A DNA stretch of 64,000 nucleotides from Anoplopoma fimbria (lineage: Eukaryota > Chordata > Actinopteri > Perciformes > Anoplopomatidae): contig NC_072450.1 of the NCBI RefSeq assembly GCF_027596085.1, positions 29,913,676-29,977,675 of the forward strand. Reading direction: 5' to 3'. This document shows, in pieces, positions 50,657 through 63,320 of this stretch. The notes beneath the pieces were generated by a model. It was not told where the DNA came from. It made no database searches and saw only the letters and a list, made by a program, of their open reading frames with translations. Every line of letters starts with the position of its first letter. The first letter of the stretch is position 1. A program made the position numbers and the translations under genes.

Positions 50657-51465
50657 GCCTACAGTTTGGCTGCAAAGGGCAACTATAAATAGTAGTTCAG
50701 ACAGATATTAGCAGCCCCATTTATTCCAATAAATGCCAACTAAGTGGCATTGCAAAAATAACAGAGGTATTTTACCTATTATCTTCAGTAATTCACTTAT
50801 ATCACAAAACTGGATTTCCATCCAGGTAACTTTTATTTCACCTTTTTACATTATATATATAAGTACTGAATATAAGACTATATTAGACTGTGCAGTCATG
50901 TTGTTGTTGTGAGCAGAAGGTTTGCAGTGGAGATGGCCTTGCTGGATGTTTGTTACTAAAATCTTGCTTTATGTTCCTTTCCCCTAGAATCTATACTTGT
51001 TGGCAACAACACAAGTAGCCTTCTTGTAATCCCCATGTGGAATCTCTGAAGCCGCAAACTAGGAGTTTCGTTGTTTTAACAGCATACACTAGCTATGGTG
51101 TAGTCACAGAGATTTGTACATGCCATAAGCTACTAATGTACAACTGTATATCAGTCATATAAATCAACACTTGTTGTAATTGCTTTACTTTAGGTCATGT
51201 AAGTCACCCAGACTTCCAACAGTAGATGCTAATAATCCTTCCTCCTCCCCATTATGTCTGTGTGGTTGTGCTTTAAAAACTACATGGAGTACATTGTGCA
51301 GTACATCACAAACTTTCTGGACTGACTGGAGGGCGTGTCATATCTGTTTCTCCACCACCTCACTATGCCTCATAGATAACAATGTTATCACGGGTGAAAG
51401 AGTCAGGAGGGATGGGGTAAAATGAGAAGAGTGGAGGAGGGGTCGGGCTTCATGTTGTGCACCAA
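50657..51465. other. Anonymous DNA
   Basis: No gene or recognised repeat. Confidence 0.4.
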
Positions 51466-51518
51466 GTCAATAAATTATTTTCTCATAAGGGCCAGAGCAA
51501 CGATGTAGTCTAATGTTA

Positions 51519-51519
<1 letters not shown>

Positions 51520-51593
<74 letters not shown>
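51520..51593. repeat. (ATT)n microsatellite
   Basis: An uninterrupted ATT tract of about 74 bases that introduces the first copy of the interspersed repeat. Confidence 0.97.
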
Positions 51594-51594
<1 letters not shown>

Positions 51595-51945
51595 TTTGTG
51601 TCTTTGAGCGCGAAAACGAGGTGCTTGGGCTACTGGACGACTCGTGAAATTGAAAAAAAAAAAAATAGCATTCTAATATGGATGTCGAGCTGTGTGACAG
51701 ATTTGCTCGATAGCGCCCCCTTTTGAACACCCCGACATTGGGTTTCACCTAGCTGTATGAAATTTGGTAGGTATGTGTAACATGATGAAACGTACAAAAA
51801 AGCCACTCTAAGGTATGCCCTAAACCCAACAGGAAGTCGAGCACCGACAAAGTCAGAGCGTAGAACCTATTGTTCTTCTAATGTTTATTATTATTATTAG
51901 GGCTCAAGCACCAACGAATTCGGAGAATATTTTTCTTCTAATGTT

Positions 51946-51991
51946 TATTATTATTATTATCATTATTATTATTATCATTATTATTATTATT
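51946..51991. repeat. (ATT)n microsatellite, interrupted
   Basis: ATT tract with two ATC interruptions, introducing the second copy of the repeat. Confidence 0.95.
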
Positions 51992-52240
51992 TGCTGTCTT
52001 TCAACAGGGAAAAAAGGTGCTTGGGCAAGCTTATTGGGGTGTCGGGCTGAGGTTGGACAAATTGGCTTGATAGCGCCCCCTTTTAACTAGCCCCAAAGTT
52101 GTGTTTGACCTAGTTGCTTGAAATTTGGTTAGTATACGTATGTAACGTGATGGGACATACAAAAAATCATCTTGGAGGTATGCCCTAAACCCAACAGGAA
52201 TACGGCCATTTTTTTTTATGACGTCACAGGTAGGACAAAG

Positions 52241-53689
<1,449 letters not shown>

Positions 53690-54023
53690 TAACAAGTTTC
53701 TGTAGTTTTTACAGCATTATTACTGTATACTAGACATATGCCTACGGTATAACCTACACACAGCATGTTGATGTAGATCGGCAAAGCATTATGGTCAAAA
53801 TTATTCCCTGTTAATCCTACAGTAAATACATTCTACAGTAATGACAATTACATGACAGTAATTGTAATATTTTTAGTTAATAATAATAAGTTTAGTGTAA
53901 ATTGGAAAATAATAGGAATCGTTGTGTCTGATGCCAACACCGTTTATGTGTGTTGGTGCGCTGGCTAGATAAGGCTAGCTCCATTTGGATATGTTTTGTC
54001 AATCTTTTTTTTTCTCATTCTAG

Positions 54024-54092
54024 CTACCATGTGGCATGGGTAACATTACCTAGTAACAGACTCTGAAGCGGCCAAACACAACGAAACAACAG
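54024..54092 (+). other. Exon-like segment 1
   Basis: A 69-base segment between a T-rich tract ending in TCATTCTAG and an AACAACAGGTAAGACT donor (matches AG|GTAAG). It has stops in all three forward frames, so if it is an exon it is untranslated. Confidence 0.28.
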
Positions 54093-54461
54093 GTAAGACT
54101 TTGAAACAGCACAGCATTTCGTATGTTTTCTGAGCTACATGGCAGGGAAGACTGCAACAGCTAATGTCAAGATGATTCGATTTCTGCTAGTTTAACTTTA
54201 GTAAACAGGGTCTCATTCGCAACATGGGGAAGCATAGGGTAACAAATTTCACGGCACTAACGTGTTTTGGCTGGCCAGTTTTAAGTCACAGGTTCTTTTC
54301 TGCACATGTTGCTCTTTTCTGTCAGGCTGAGAAGCTGCAGCAAAGAGATACAATATTTTTTGTACAGTATTGTACAAATTCAGTTTTCTCTTTAATTTAT
54401 ATCCTTATGAATATGATACTTGGGATTTCTAATAGTGTTGTCTGTTTATTTTGTGTTGCAG

Positions 54462-54533
54462 GAAACTTCCATCCAGACAGACGTTGAGGCCCAGGTTTCC
54501 CTGCCTAGCACTCCAAGGCTCATCATGCCATTG
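54462..54533 (+). other. Exon-like segment 2
   Basis: Exactly 72 bases between TTATTTTGTGTTGCAG and GGTAAGATCC (the donor GTAAGA follows TTG), with a CTAAT branch-like word about 30 bases upstream. One frame is open across all 24 codons and includes an ATG near its 3' end. Good 3' and 5' splice signals and a length of 24 codons make it plausible as an exon, but such pairs can occur by chance. Confidence 0.3.
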
Positions 54534-55434
54534 GTAAGATCCCAGTACTACACAAGACACAACATAGACTGATGTTAAGGGTTACTTCACCTACAAAGCA
54601 TATTTGGATCAAGTAGTCACTGTGTGTGCTTTGAAACTCTGACAAAGAAAGTTACAAACAATACAGTGTTATTGTTTACGAACAAAAAATGTTTACAAAA
54701 TGAAAAAATACAAAGTAAAATTGTTATTTAATATGTAAAATGTTGAAAGGGAAAAAACAAATTACTTTTGGTGAGAAAAACTGTGTCTTTATTTTACAGT
54801 ATGTAATTATTTTACTGTTATTAATTTACAGCATCAAAATTAATGCAGTGATGCATGTTACAGTGTTCGAAGATTTGCTTTACTGTGGTTTTTACTGCAA
54901 TTACAATGACGGTACTGTGATTATTACTGTAGAAACAACTACAGTATTTTATAAGTACTGTGATTCATGTTACAGTAAACATACTGTGAAATGTACTGCA
55001 GCAACTTGCCTTCTAATTGCTGCCAGCCAGTTACTGTACATATCACAGTTTCCTCGTTACAGTGTAGTTTTTGTAAACATAATATATTTGTTACTTGCAC
55101 CTGAGTGATGAAATACCAATTGTGGTATTTAGCATATATAGCTATGTATTCACTCTAAAAACTTAAAGTGTAGTTGTACACTAAGAAAGGATGCGTTCTC
55201 ATATAACCTCACCCTTGAACTGCCATATTGTTAATGAATCGCACAGTATAACATAGCTGTATTCATATTTAATAATATATGATTGATTGCACATATCAAA
55301 TCATGGTGTGTTATATAACATTTGTAAACTTGTTGCGAAACACTTGAACTGGAACAGTGTATCCTTGTCTCATCTCCTTGTCTCCTCTCCTCTAGCATCA
55401 TTGGTGGATGTGTCAGTGTTAATATCAGAGTCTT

Positions 55435-55565
55435 CACAGGAAGTTAGGTTTAGGCAACAAAACCACTTTAGGAAAAGAGCGTAACTAACAAGGGACAAAG
55501 GAGTCATGTGACTAGCGAGACATTAGAATCATGTGACTAGCGTCTAACGGCTGACACGACAAAAT
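55435..55565. repeat. Dispersed fish repeat (TTAGGTTTAGG type), copy 2
   Basis: CACAGGAAGTTAGGTTTAGG, then AAAACCACTTTAGGAAAAGA, then GTCATGTGACTAGCGAGA and ATCATGTGACTAGCGTCT, in the same order as at 20040-20200. Confidence 0.6.
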
Positions 55566-55639
55566 TTACTTTTACTGACACATGGGACAAAAATTGTGAT
55601 TTCCTGGACTTAAGTTGATGAATTGGGAGTATGACCGGG

Positions 55640-55770
55640 TTACTCATCTCCTCTCTCCTCTCATCTCCTTGTCTTCTCTCCTTTGCTCTCCTCTCTTTTC
55701 CTCTCCTTTCCTTCATTTTCTCTCCAATCCTCTCCTCACCTGTCCTCTCCCTGCTTTGTCTCATCTGCTC
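55640..55770. repeat. Polypyrimidine TCTCCTCTC tract
   Basis: C/T-rich, roughly 90 percent pyrimidine with repeated TCTCCTCTC units. The minus-strand frame (55537-55827) reads Arg/Glu/Lys-rich low complexity from it. Confidence 0.85.
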
Positions 55771-56465
55771 TGACCTCCTCTGTGGTGTGAGCTGATGCAC
55801 CATGCTGTGAAGGTGAAGAGGAAGCATGGGGAGAGGTTTTCAAGGATTATGAGGATGCTCCATGTGACCCAGTGAATCTCACAATATATGATGCTGTTTG
55901 AGTTTTAACTCAAATAAAAATGTATCTATGCAAATGCTGTAGCAGGTCAAACTGGAGAGTCTGAAAGTATGCTTTAACATATTACAGGTAATGAAACATT
56001 TTACATTTCCGGTTTAAACACCAGCATGTCATTCCATTTTGGTAAGCTGGTGAAAGTTATGAATTCTTCATATTGGTGCAACTTAAGCTAAATGTTACAG
56101 CAATGGACATGGTGTTGTCTGACTGACAGGTGATGTCTGGGAAGTGGGGACCACAAAGGATGTGAATTTTGTCTTATGGTAATATGTGCATCATGTCATG
56201 CGTCTAATGTTGATATCTGTCTCCGTTTGATGGTACTGACACTGCTCTATTGGGCCTAATACCAATCATGCTCTACCCAAAGCAAATTCAACTGACGGTG
56301 TGGTCATTCATAAGTCAATGATTGGTTGATTGATTGGTTACTTGATAAAGGAACACCAAAGATCTTCTTCAACTGCTGAACTAATATCTGATTCTGGGCC
56401 TTTGCTGTTGGGAAATCATCTGTTTGGACATAGCATAACAAAAATAACACTACATTCAGCAGACT
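55771..56465. other. Anonymous DNA
   Basis: No gene or recognised repeat. Confidence 0.4.
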
Positions 56466-56467
56466 GT

Positions 56468-56590
56468 TTTTAATAATAATAATAATACATTTTATTTATA
56501 GAGCGCTTTTCAAAGTTCTCAAAGACGCTTTACAGACATTTAAAATCATCATTAAAAGCTACAGTTAATAGTTATTGAGTTAAAGGATCA
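56468..56590. mobile_element. LINE 3' tail fragment
   Basis: TAATAATAATAATACATTTT, ATTTATAGAGCGCTTTTCAA and CAAAGACGCTTTACAGAC mark a common fish LINE/SINE 3' end in which 'tagagcgctttt' and 'cgctttacag' recur. Only this tail is present. Confidence 0.6.
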
Positions 56591-58123
56591 TTTGAGATTT
56601 TCTCTCAGTATATGCCATGTGATTAATGTATTATGATACATTTGAACAACTCAAAATTGTCCTTTGGCAAAGTTATATCCAGTGTAATTTACCACTAAAC
56701 AGACAAATAAGGTACATTTCCATGACACATCTTAAAGGATTCGGCCTCAGTGTCATTATTTTAAGGAGAGTAATGGCTAAATTGATGTTACTGCATTAAA
56801 TCATTTGATGTAGATTTCCATCCGAAGGAGCAAAATATTTGGAAGAGTGCAGCATCTTTTGTGATGCACTGTTTTCATGTTTCTGTTTGTCCACCGTGCT
56901 TATTTGGCCATACGTCGCATGCTTTTTTTTTTACTGACTGCTGGTAATGATAAATGAAGATATCATATAATCAAAATAATTTAGATTTTAAAAGAAATCC
57001 ACCTTCTTGAGACTCACGCACAACATTTATTTCATACAGTAGCGTGTTGGTGCACGTTACCTGCACCTATCCACTTTTCTACCATTTCTATTTGAAGCCA
57101 CAACACAAACCTCCTCCTCCCATCCTCCACAGCCTAGGTGTGGACAGGCCTCCCATGTGTTTTATTCATCAGTGCTTCACTACAATAGTGTGTGTGGGCT
57201 CATGTCGTTTCTGCTACAGTTGAAGACATAATGGTAAACAACCCGCACTCCTCTTAACGAAATATGCAGCATAGAAGACATCCACCATTGTTAAACAAGG
57301 AGACTCCTGCCTTCATATGAGAATATAGGACATGTAAAAGTCGCAGGAACTAATATGTTTGAGGTGCTGTCTATCGATGTTTCGTTCAACCAGTGGGACT
57401 ATTTCTACCTGTTCTGCAGCCCTGCATGTGGAACAGAAGGCTTCATTTGAATCTGTTTGTATTTCTTTCTAAAGAATGTTGTCCCTCTCCTGGCATAATC
57501 CCCCCTCAGGGTCACTGATGCAAAGTCTCCCGATCTGGACTGTGTTGTAGTGATAAAGTTCAGCAGCTTTTCAAAGCGTTTCTTTAGCGAGTCAACAGCT
57601 CTATCTTTCTGGGTTTCCTCTGTTTGGACAAGGTCAGGTGAAAGGCTCTGCCAGATATTTCTGAATGAACTGTGTGCGTGGCTGTGCGTGCAGACACGTG
57701 CATGGAGGGCCGTCCATTCATACATTCCTTCCTCCCACAGTAACCTGAGCCGAGGGGGGGGGAGGCAGAGAAAGAGGGGGTGGAGTCTCATTGACTTGTT
57801 CTGTGGCCATTACAAATCTCTTTCATTTTTCCCGACTTATCTAACGACTTTTTAATTCTTGAGATATAGTTGACAGTTTTACTCCTAAAATGATTCTACT
57901 CACTGACTGACACAACTAACATTATGAACCTTATAATACTCTATATAAAAGTTGGATCACATGACCACTCTCCAACATGACAATCTCTTTAATGTCCTAA
58001 AGAATCCTGACTTTCTTCAAGCAGAATAGGAATGGATGGATATTTTTCTCTCTCTATCGCTGTTCCTTCTCTCATGTTGTACTATAGAGACTGGTGGGGT
58101 GACCACACAGAACATAATGCTGG

Positions 58124-58124
<1 letters not shown>
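56591..58124. other. Anonymous DNA with an open frame of interest
   Basis: No recognised gene. A minus-strand frame at 57405-57791 (128 codons) has a mid part with charged, helix-like composition (KKRFEKLL) but no family match and no splice or start support. Confidence 0.3.

Positions 58125-58161
<37 letters not shown>
58125..58161. repeat. (AC)n microsatellite
   Basis: A perfect AC tract of 37 bases. Confidence 0.97.
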
Positions 58162-58163
<2 letters not shown>

Positions 58164-58452
58164 AGCACAGCCCCAGTCTTTGGCTCCCCTCCCCTGTGTC
58201 TGGTTGCAGCCCTCCTCCGTCCTGTGACCTACAGGCATTTAACCTCTGACCTGCAGGGCCAATATTAACTCTTGTGTGATTGTTCCAGGGCAGCCGACTT
58301 CCCCTGGCCCAGGCCCTGAGAACATTCCTGGGCTCCGTAGCTAGGAGAGCCTCTCTGTCACACTGCTGACCTCCTCTATGGCCAGGGTTACCCTTGATCT
58401 TCTATACCCACACACACACAGGAACTCACATGTACAAAAGGACTCATACACA

Positions 58453-58453
<1 letters not shown>
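58162..58453. other. GC-richer DNA between CA tracts
   Basis: A segment of higher GC without open frame or repeat that I recognise. Confidence 0.35.

Positions 58454-58538
<85 letters not shown>
58454..58538. repeat. (CA)n microsatellite, about 42 units
   Basis: A perfect CA tract of 85 bases with short broken CA words on its left. Confidence 0.98.
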
Positions 58539-58540
<2 letters not shown>

Positions 58541-59535
58541 AGCAGCCCCTCCACCCCCAACCCCCAAGCCAGGGGTCCTAGTGGGGGTGCTGGCCTGTCT
58601 CGAGGCCGAAGGCCACCCAGTCTGTCTACTAGCTGACAGTGTGTGTTCACTCTGGAAACACATAACACCTGCATTCATCAATAATTGCTAGTATTGGTGG
58701 CTGCATAGATGATTGAGATGTTCATCATCGGTGAGTGCGTTTACATGCACATTAGTATCCCAGTTTAGAGTCTCTTCCTTATTGGCTTTATGACATTTAC
58801 ATGGAACTTTAGAAACCTTGTTATCCATCCCCCTGTTAACATGACCACAAAGGCATCTACGTCTCTAATTATATGCATACAGGTGAGTCGTAATTAAAAA
58901 TGAACCCAATTTTTCAATGAAGAGGCAAGTTGAATCGTCACTCAAAACGTTGTCGTAAATGAATAGATAAATTAATAAAATAAATAAATGGGTTTTTAAT
59001 TGTGTGACGGTGTGCTTAAAGGTCCGTGGCTGTGCAGAGGCTGCAGCACATGAAACAACGCGCAAAATGATTGCAACTGAGACAAAGTCTCTGAGAACAG
59101 ACAGGCAACTCAAGATACATAAGCCTCAAAATCAATTTCTATGTTTTGCATTTTAGATTTTCGTTTGTTTAAGGCTGTCTAACATTAGTGTGAGACATTT
59201 TTAATGGACAATTTCATAAGAATCATAACATCTCTTCAAATATCTTCTGACTCTGGAGGAAAGCATGCAAAGCATCAACTGTGATGTGGTTATTGTACAA
59301 AACAGGCTAGCAATCACAATGTGTCAAATAATCATTTTGTGGCACAAGCTGTAAAGTTAGAGGTATAAAGATAATAAAAATGATATTCAACACATTAGAC
59401 TAGATTAGACACATTTATTTATAAAGACCTTGTCAGCTGTGATCAATTAGTCAACACTGGCCAAATGTTAGCAAAATGAAAAAACAAAACAAATTGTTCA
59501 ATTCCAAAAATCATGGGGAATTAAACATACCATGA
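58539..59535. other. Anonymous DNA
   Basis: No gene or named repeat. 58540-58640 is GC-rich with an 8-base GAGGCCGAAGGCC quasi-palindrome. Confidence 0.4.
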
Positions 59536-59840
59536 GGGGCGGCTGTGGCGTAGTGGAGAGCAAGGTAGTTCTCCAATCAGAGGGTCGGTGGTTCGATACC
59601 CGGCTTCGGCAGTCGATGTGTCCCTGGGCAAGACACTTAACCCCAAGTTGCTCCCGAAGGCTTGCCATCGGTGTGGACTGGATGTTGCATGAATGTTAGT
59701 TAGAGTCTGATGGTGGCACCTTGCATGGTAGCCTGTCATCAGTGTGTGAATGGGTGAATGATATGTAATATACTACTGATTGTAAGTCGCTTTGGATAAA
59801 AGCGTCTGCTAAATGACTGTAATGTAATGTAATGTAATAC
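59536..59840 (+). mobile_element. tRNA-derived SINE, plus orientation
   Basis: It starts GGGGCGGCTGTGGCGTAGTG. Box A TGGCGTAGTGG (59546-59556) and box B GGTTCGATACC (59590-59600) both fit the pol III internal promoter. The tail has AAGTCGCTTTGGATAAAAGC, GTCTGCTAAATGACTG and (TAATG)n at 59815-59840. It is about 305 bases and closely similar to the minus copy at 24315-24611. The tRNA-like fold beyond the boxes is weak, so it is a SINE and not a tRNA gene. Confidence 0.9.
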
Positions 59841-60436
59841 CTAATTACTGATATATGAGAAGAACTTTAAAGTTTAATTCCATAGTAACAACCACTTTTG
59901 AGGACATACCTCAGCTTATTAAAATGGTAAACTGTTGCAGACTGTATTTACAGTAACGCTTATGCTCTTCTAAGGAGTCATGTTTTAAAATATGAATGTT
60001 GCTTATCAGCACGTGTGTGCTGTCTAAATTTTCTTTTCCACGAGCTGTTAAATCAAGGATAAATCTTGATGTGAAGATAGGAAAACCAAATTGCAGAATT
60101 CTTTGACTGAATGCATTCAAAAATGTTACTGTTGTCTCATTGTCACAGATAACAATACCACGCTAACCGATGAGGCTTTGATTGGCCATTAGTCAAATTG
60201 TGATGTCAAACTGTGGATGCAGTAGATATTAATGATATGTGAAATGTGATCAGTCACCATGGAGGATAATAGAGGACAAAGGCTTGTGATATCTGCAGAA
60301 ACGTCAATTTGACTTCAAAGTCATTTTACGACGCTGATTGTATAACTCACTTACAGTCACCTTCACCCTAACCTTCACTTTCTGTCATGTGCCTGCTTGT
60401 GTTGTGCACTTTTGTGCCAGGGGCCTTTAATGTAGA
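59841..60436. other. Anonymous DNA
   Basis: No gene or recognised repeat. Confidence 0.4.
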
Positions 60437-61770
60437 TGAAAAACTCAATTCCTGATACAAAGACTTCAACAAGAACAATTTCACCATAGCAATACATCTG
60501 GTAAATACTTGGCTAATCAAATTAAAGGAAATAAAGAAAAGTCAACAATCTCCATCATTAAAGACTCAGCAGGGAAGCCAAAAAACTCACCCGATAAGGT
60601 AAAAAATATCTTCAGAAGATTTTATGCCAATGTCTACTTAATTTATTATTCTTTAATACAACAAACCGGAACCATCATAGCCACCTTAGATGCAGAAAAA
60701 GCCTTCGACAGAGTAAACTGGACCTTTCTCTTAAACACACTCCAAATATTTGGCTTTGGGGAATCATTTATTAACTTGGTTAAGGTTTTGTACACTTCAC
60801 CTTCAGCCACTGTCATCACCAATTGACAAACCTCACAAAGCTTCACACTGCACAGAGGGACTAGGCTCTCTCCCTCACTTTTCACCATTTTATGGAACCA
60901 TTATCTGCAGCCATTCGACAGAACATCTATATAAAAGACTCAACACACATCACAAGATTTGTCTTCACGCAGATGATATATTGCTCTTTCTTCAAAACCC
61001 CTACTCATCATTACAGGAAACTATTAAACTTATTAAATATTTTTTTAATGTATCAGACTACTCCATTAACTGGAACAAATCATCCATCCTTCCATTAGAC
61101 AGTAACAGTTGGGATGTGGCCAATACACCACATATTCCTTTAAGCACAGGTCCCTTCACGTACTGTATTAAGGAATACAAATTTCCCCCCAGGCTGTCAG
61201 AGCTGTTCACACTCAACTTCACTCTACTGCTTAAAACAATAAATGGTGACCACCTAGGTGAACCTACCACTATCTGGTTCAAATCTCAAGACAAAATCAT
61301 TACTAAATTCTACTGGAAAAACAAGACACCAAGAATTAAAACTGGCAACTCTCCAAAAACCAAAAATACAGGGATGACTTGAAGCCCCGCATTTTTTCCA
61401 TTACTCTCTAGCAAATCAACTTCATTACATTCTTAAATGGATCCACCCCAATCAATCAAATAGTACATGGTTAGATATAGAACAAACAGTTTGTAAAGGT
61501 ATTCAGATTTACCATTTTTCAGCCAGTCTATCAATTGCCATCCCTGTTTCAAAAGATTAACAATAGCAGAAACTCTGACAGCCTGGTGAAAGTTCCACGA
61601 AATCACAAACACCACTTTTGCACCTTCAAATTTAACCCTGATTTTCTAAGCCACAAGAAACCACTAAATCTGCACACATGGTCCGACAAAAGAATCACGC
61701 ATCAGAAACACATCTTCAGTAATTATATCCTGGTTTCATTCCCCCACTTGGTCCAGAGGTATGGCATTAT
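60437..61770 (+). pseudogene. L1-type LINE polymerase, decayed
   Basis: The plus strand reads LQQEQFHHSN-like and KYLANQIKGNKEKSTI (the region before the RT core), a deletion, then the RT motif LDAEKAFDRVNW (about 60686-60722), TLHRGTR...SPSLF, a HADDILLF catalytic motif (from about 60966; active forms usually have FADD or YADD), SINWNKSSILPL, and a C-terminal series IITKFYWKNKTPRIK. It continues with frameshifts to about 61770 (a SFPHLVQRYGI-like read). Several frameshifts, stops and deletions mean no function. No 3' UTR, poly(A) or TSD can be identified with confidence. Confidence 0.82.
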
Positions 61771-62503
61771 GTTATTAATCAGGTGTGGAAGTTTCATGGT
61801 GGTATTTATTAGTTAGAATTTTTAACCTATTAACCCAGGATGTCTCCCCTTTAACGAAAGATGTACTACATATCATGTAACATAGATTTCAGTTGAGGCA
61901 TGTGTGACCTGTTTGTTTCCGTTGTTTTTTTTTGTTTGCTCTGCTGCATCCAGTCACCTGTTGGTTTTTCCCCTAACACAGCGCAGATGTTGACTGCTTA
62001 TAAGGGAAGTAGAACACTTTCATACAACGCCAGCACCTTTGACCAGTCACCGACGGAGGAAGTTTGTTCAGGGAGACGGCTGCATCCTTAATAAGAACTG
62101 AGTCACTGAGGGAACCGATATTCTGATGCTCACTTTTCAAATAACGAACCAATATTCCCCCATGTCCTACTACAATTAACATCCTGAAGGTAATACTAAA
62201 AATTAGATTACATTTATTAGGTACACTTTTACAATGTAATGCAATACAATACAAAAGCTCTGCCATACATTCTACCTTTACACATTTTATAATGTTCATT
62301 TTCTTGTGGCATTGTCAGAAATGTCTAAATTAAACTATATGTATATTATTGAGGCCTGTTCAAGGTGGTGTTGAATTGGAATACACTATATTGAGAGATG
62401 TTTCTAATGTCTCCTCATTTACAATGTACATTAGGGAGTGTATTAACCAGGTTTCAAATAAAACAATAAAGTTGGATTTCCACACAAAGCATGGACTCAC
62501 AAA

Positions 62504-62506
<3 letters not shown>
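61771..62506. other. Anonymous DNA
   Basis: No gene or recognised repeat. Confidence 0.4.

Positions 62507-62587
<81 letters not shown>
62507..62587. repeat. (CA)n microsatellite
   Basis: A perfect CA tract of 81 bases. Confidence 0.97.
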
Positions 62588-62588
<1 letters not shown>

Positions 62589-62736
62589 CCAAGAGCCTAC
62601 GATCATGCACACACAGACACATTTACGTGCAAAAGTTTGATTACACAGTGACCACATGAGTAGAAAAGACAATTCATGAATTAAACAAGGTCTTTTTCAT
62701 ATTCTCATCTGCATAGTATAGTATATCCATCTGTAT

Positions 62737-62770
62737 TGTGTGCGTGTGTTTGTGTGTGTATTTGTGTGAG
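62737..62770. repeat. TG-rich tract, imperfect
   Basis: TG repeats with TTTG and CG interruptions over about 34 bases. Confidence 0.85.
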
Positions 62771-62881
62771 TGTGAGTATGCAGATGCTACAATACATGGC
62801 TGGTTGCCAGCCGTGTCAGTGGACAAAGGCAGCAGCAGGAGAGATTTTGAGGTACAATGGACATGAGTTTGTTCGATGTGG

Positions 62882-62882
<1 letters not shown>

Positions 62883-62918
<36 letters not shown>

Positions 62919-62935
62919 CGCACACACAACACACA
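62883..62935. repeat. (CA)n microsatellite with CG interruptions
   Basis: CA tract of about 53 bases with CG steps at two positions near its right end. Confidence 0.95.
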
Positions 62936-63320
62936 TACTGTCATGCTAGCAAAATTGAAATAGTTTGAAACGAGCCATTGTTTCTTTTGTGACACAAGAT
63001 GAGGTTTGGGTTTGGGTTGGCAACAATTGGTACCTTTCCAAAAAACAAACAAAAAAGGACTGCAGCCTTTTTTTTCAAAGTGTAACCAAAGTAAATAGAT
63101 CAACTAAGCCAAGCTGTAATCCACACATTGTGCCACATAGTAAAATATTGCATGACAATGATGATGATGTGGCCCAAAGTCCATTTTTGGAGACGCATAA
63201 CTTCCCTTAAAAGGATGAACAGAGGTGGCGTCTAGATAATTGTGGCCTAAAGCAGTTCATCTCAACTATCAATCATGGTCAAAGTGCCTAGAAATGTGAG
63301 GATTCAGTGGCAGGACAAAC
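62936..63320. other. Anonymous DNA
   Basis: No gene or recognised repeat. Confidence 0.4.

Larger units (their letters stand above)
51466..52240. mobile_element. Fish interspersed repeat, two copies with ATT tracts
   Basis: Two copies in direct order (about 51594-51850 and 51992-52240) share GATAGCGCCCCCTTTT, TGAAATTTGGT and GTATGCCCTAAACCCAACAG. Each is preceded by an ATT tract, and between them lies TCTTCTAATGTTTATTATTA, twice. The family is very abundant in fish genomes; I do not know its class. No coding capacity. Confidence 0.65.
53690..55090. mobile_element. TACTGT/ACAGTA-rich repeat region
   Basis: ACAGTA or TACTGT words are spread at high density over 53690-53880 and 54780-55070, in the manner of a fish MITE group built of such words. 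The middle (53900-54780) has few. A 122-codon frame (54740-55108) crosses the right block but its residues come from the repeated words and resemble no family. I cannot see clean terminal repeats. Confidence 0.5.

Noticed and set aside
54740..55108. 122-codon frame with hydrophobic segment
   Set aside because: Its residues derive from repeated TACTGT-type words. No start context or domain.
55537..55827. 96-codon Arg/Glu-rich frame
   Set aside because: Low-complexity reading of a polypyrimidine tract.
59536..59610. True tRNA gene
   Set aside because: Box A and box B are present but the tRNA stems are not, and a SINE body, (AATGT)n tail and second copy follow.
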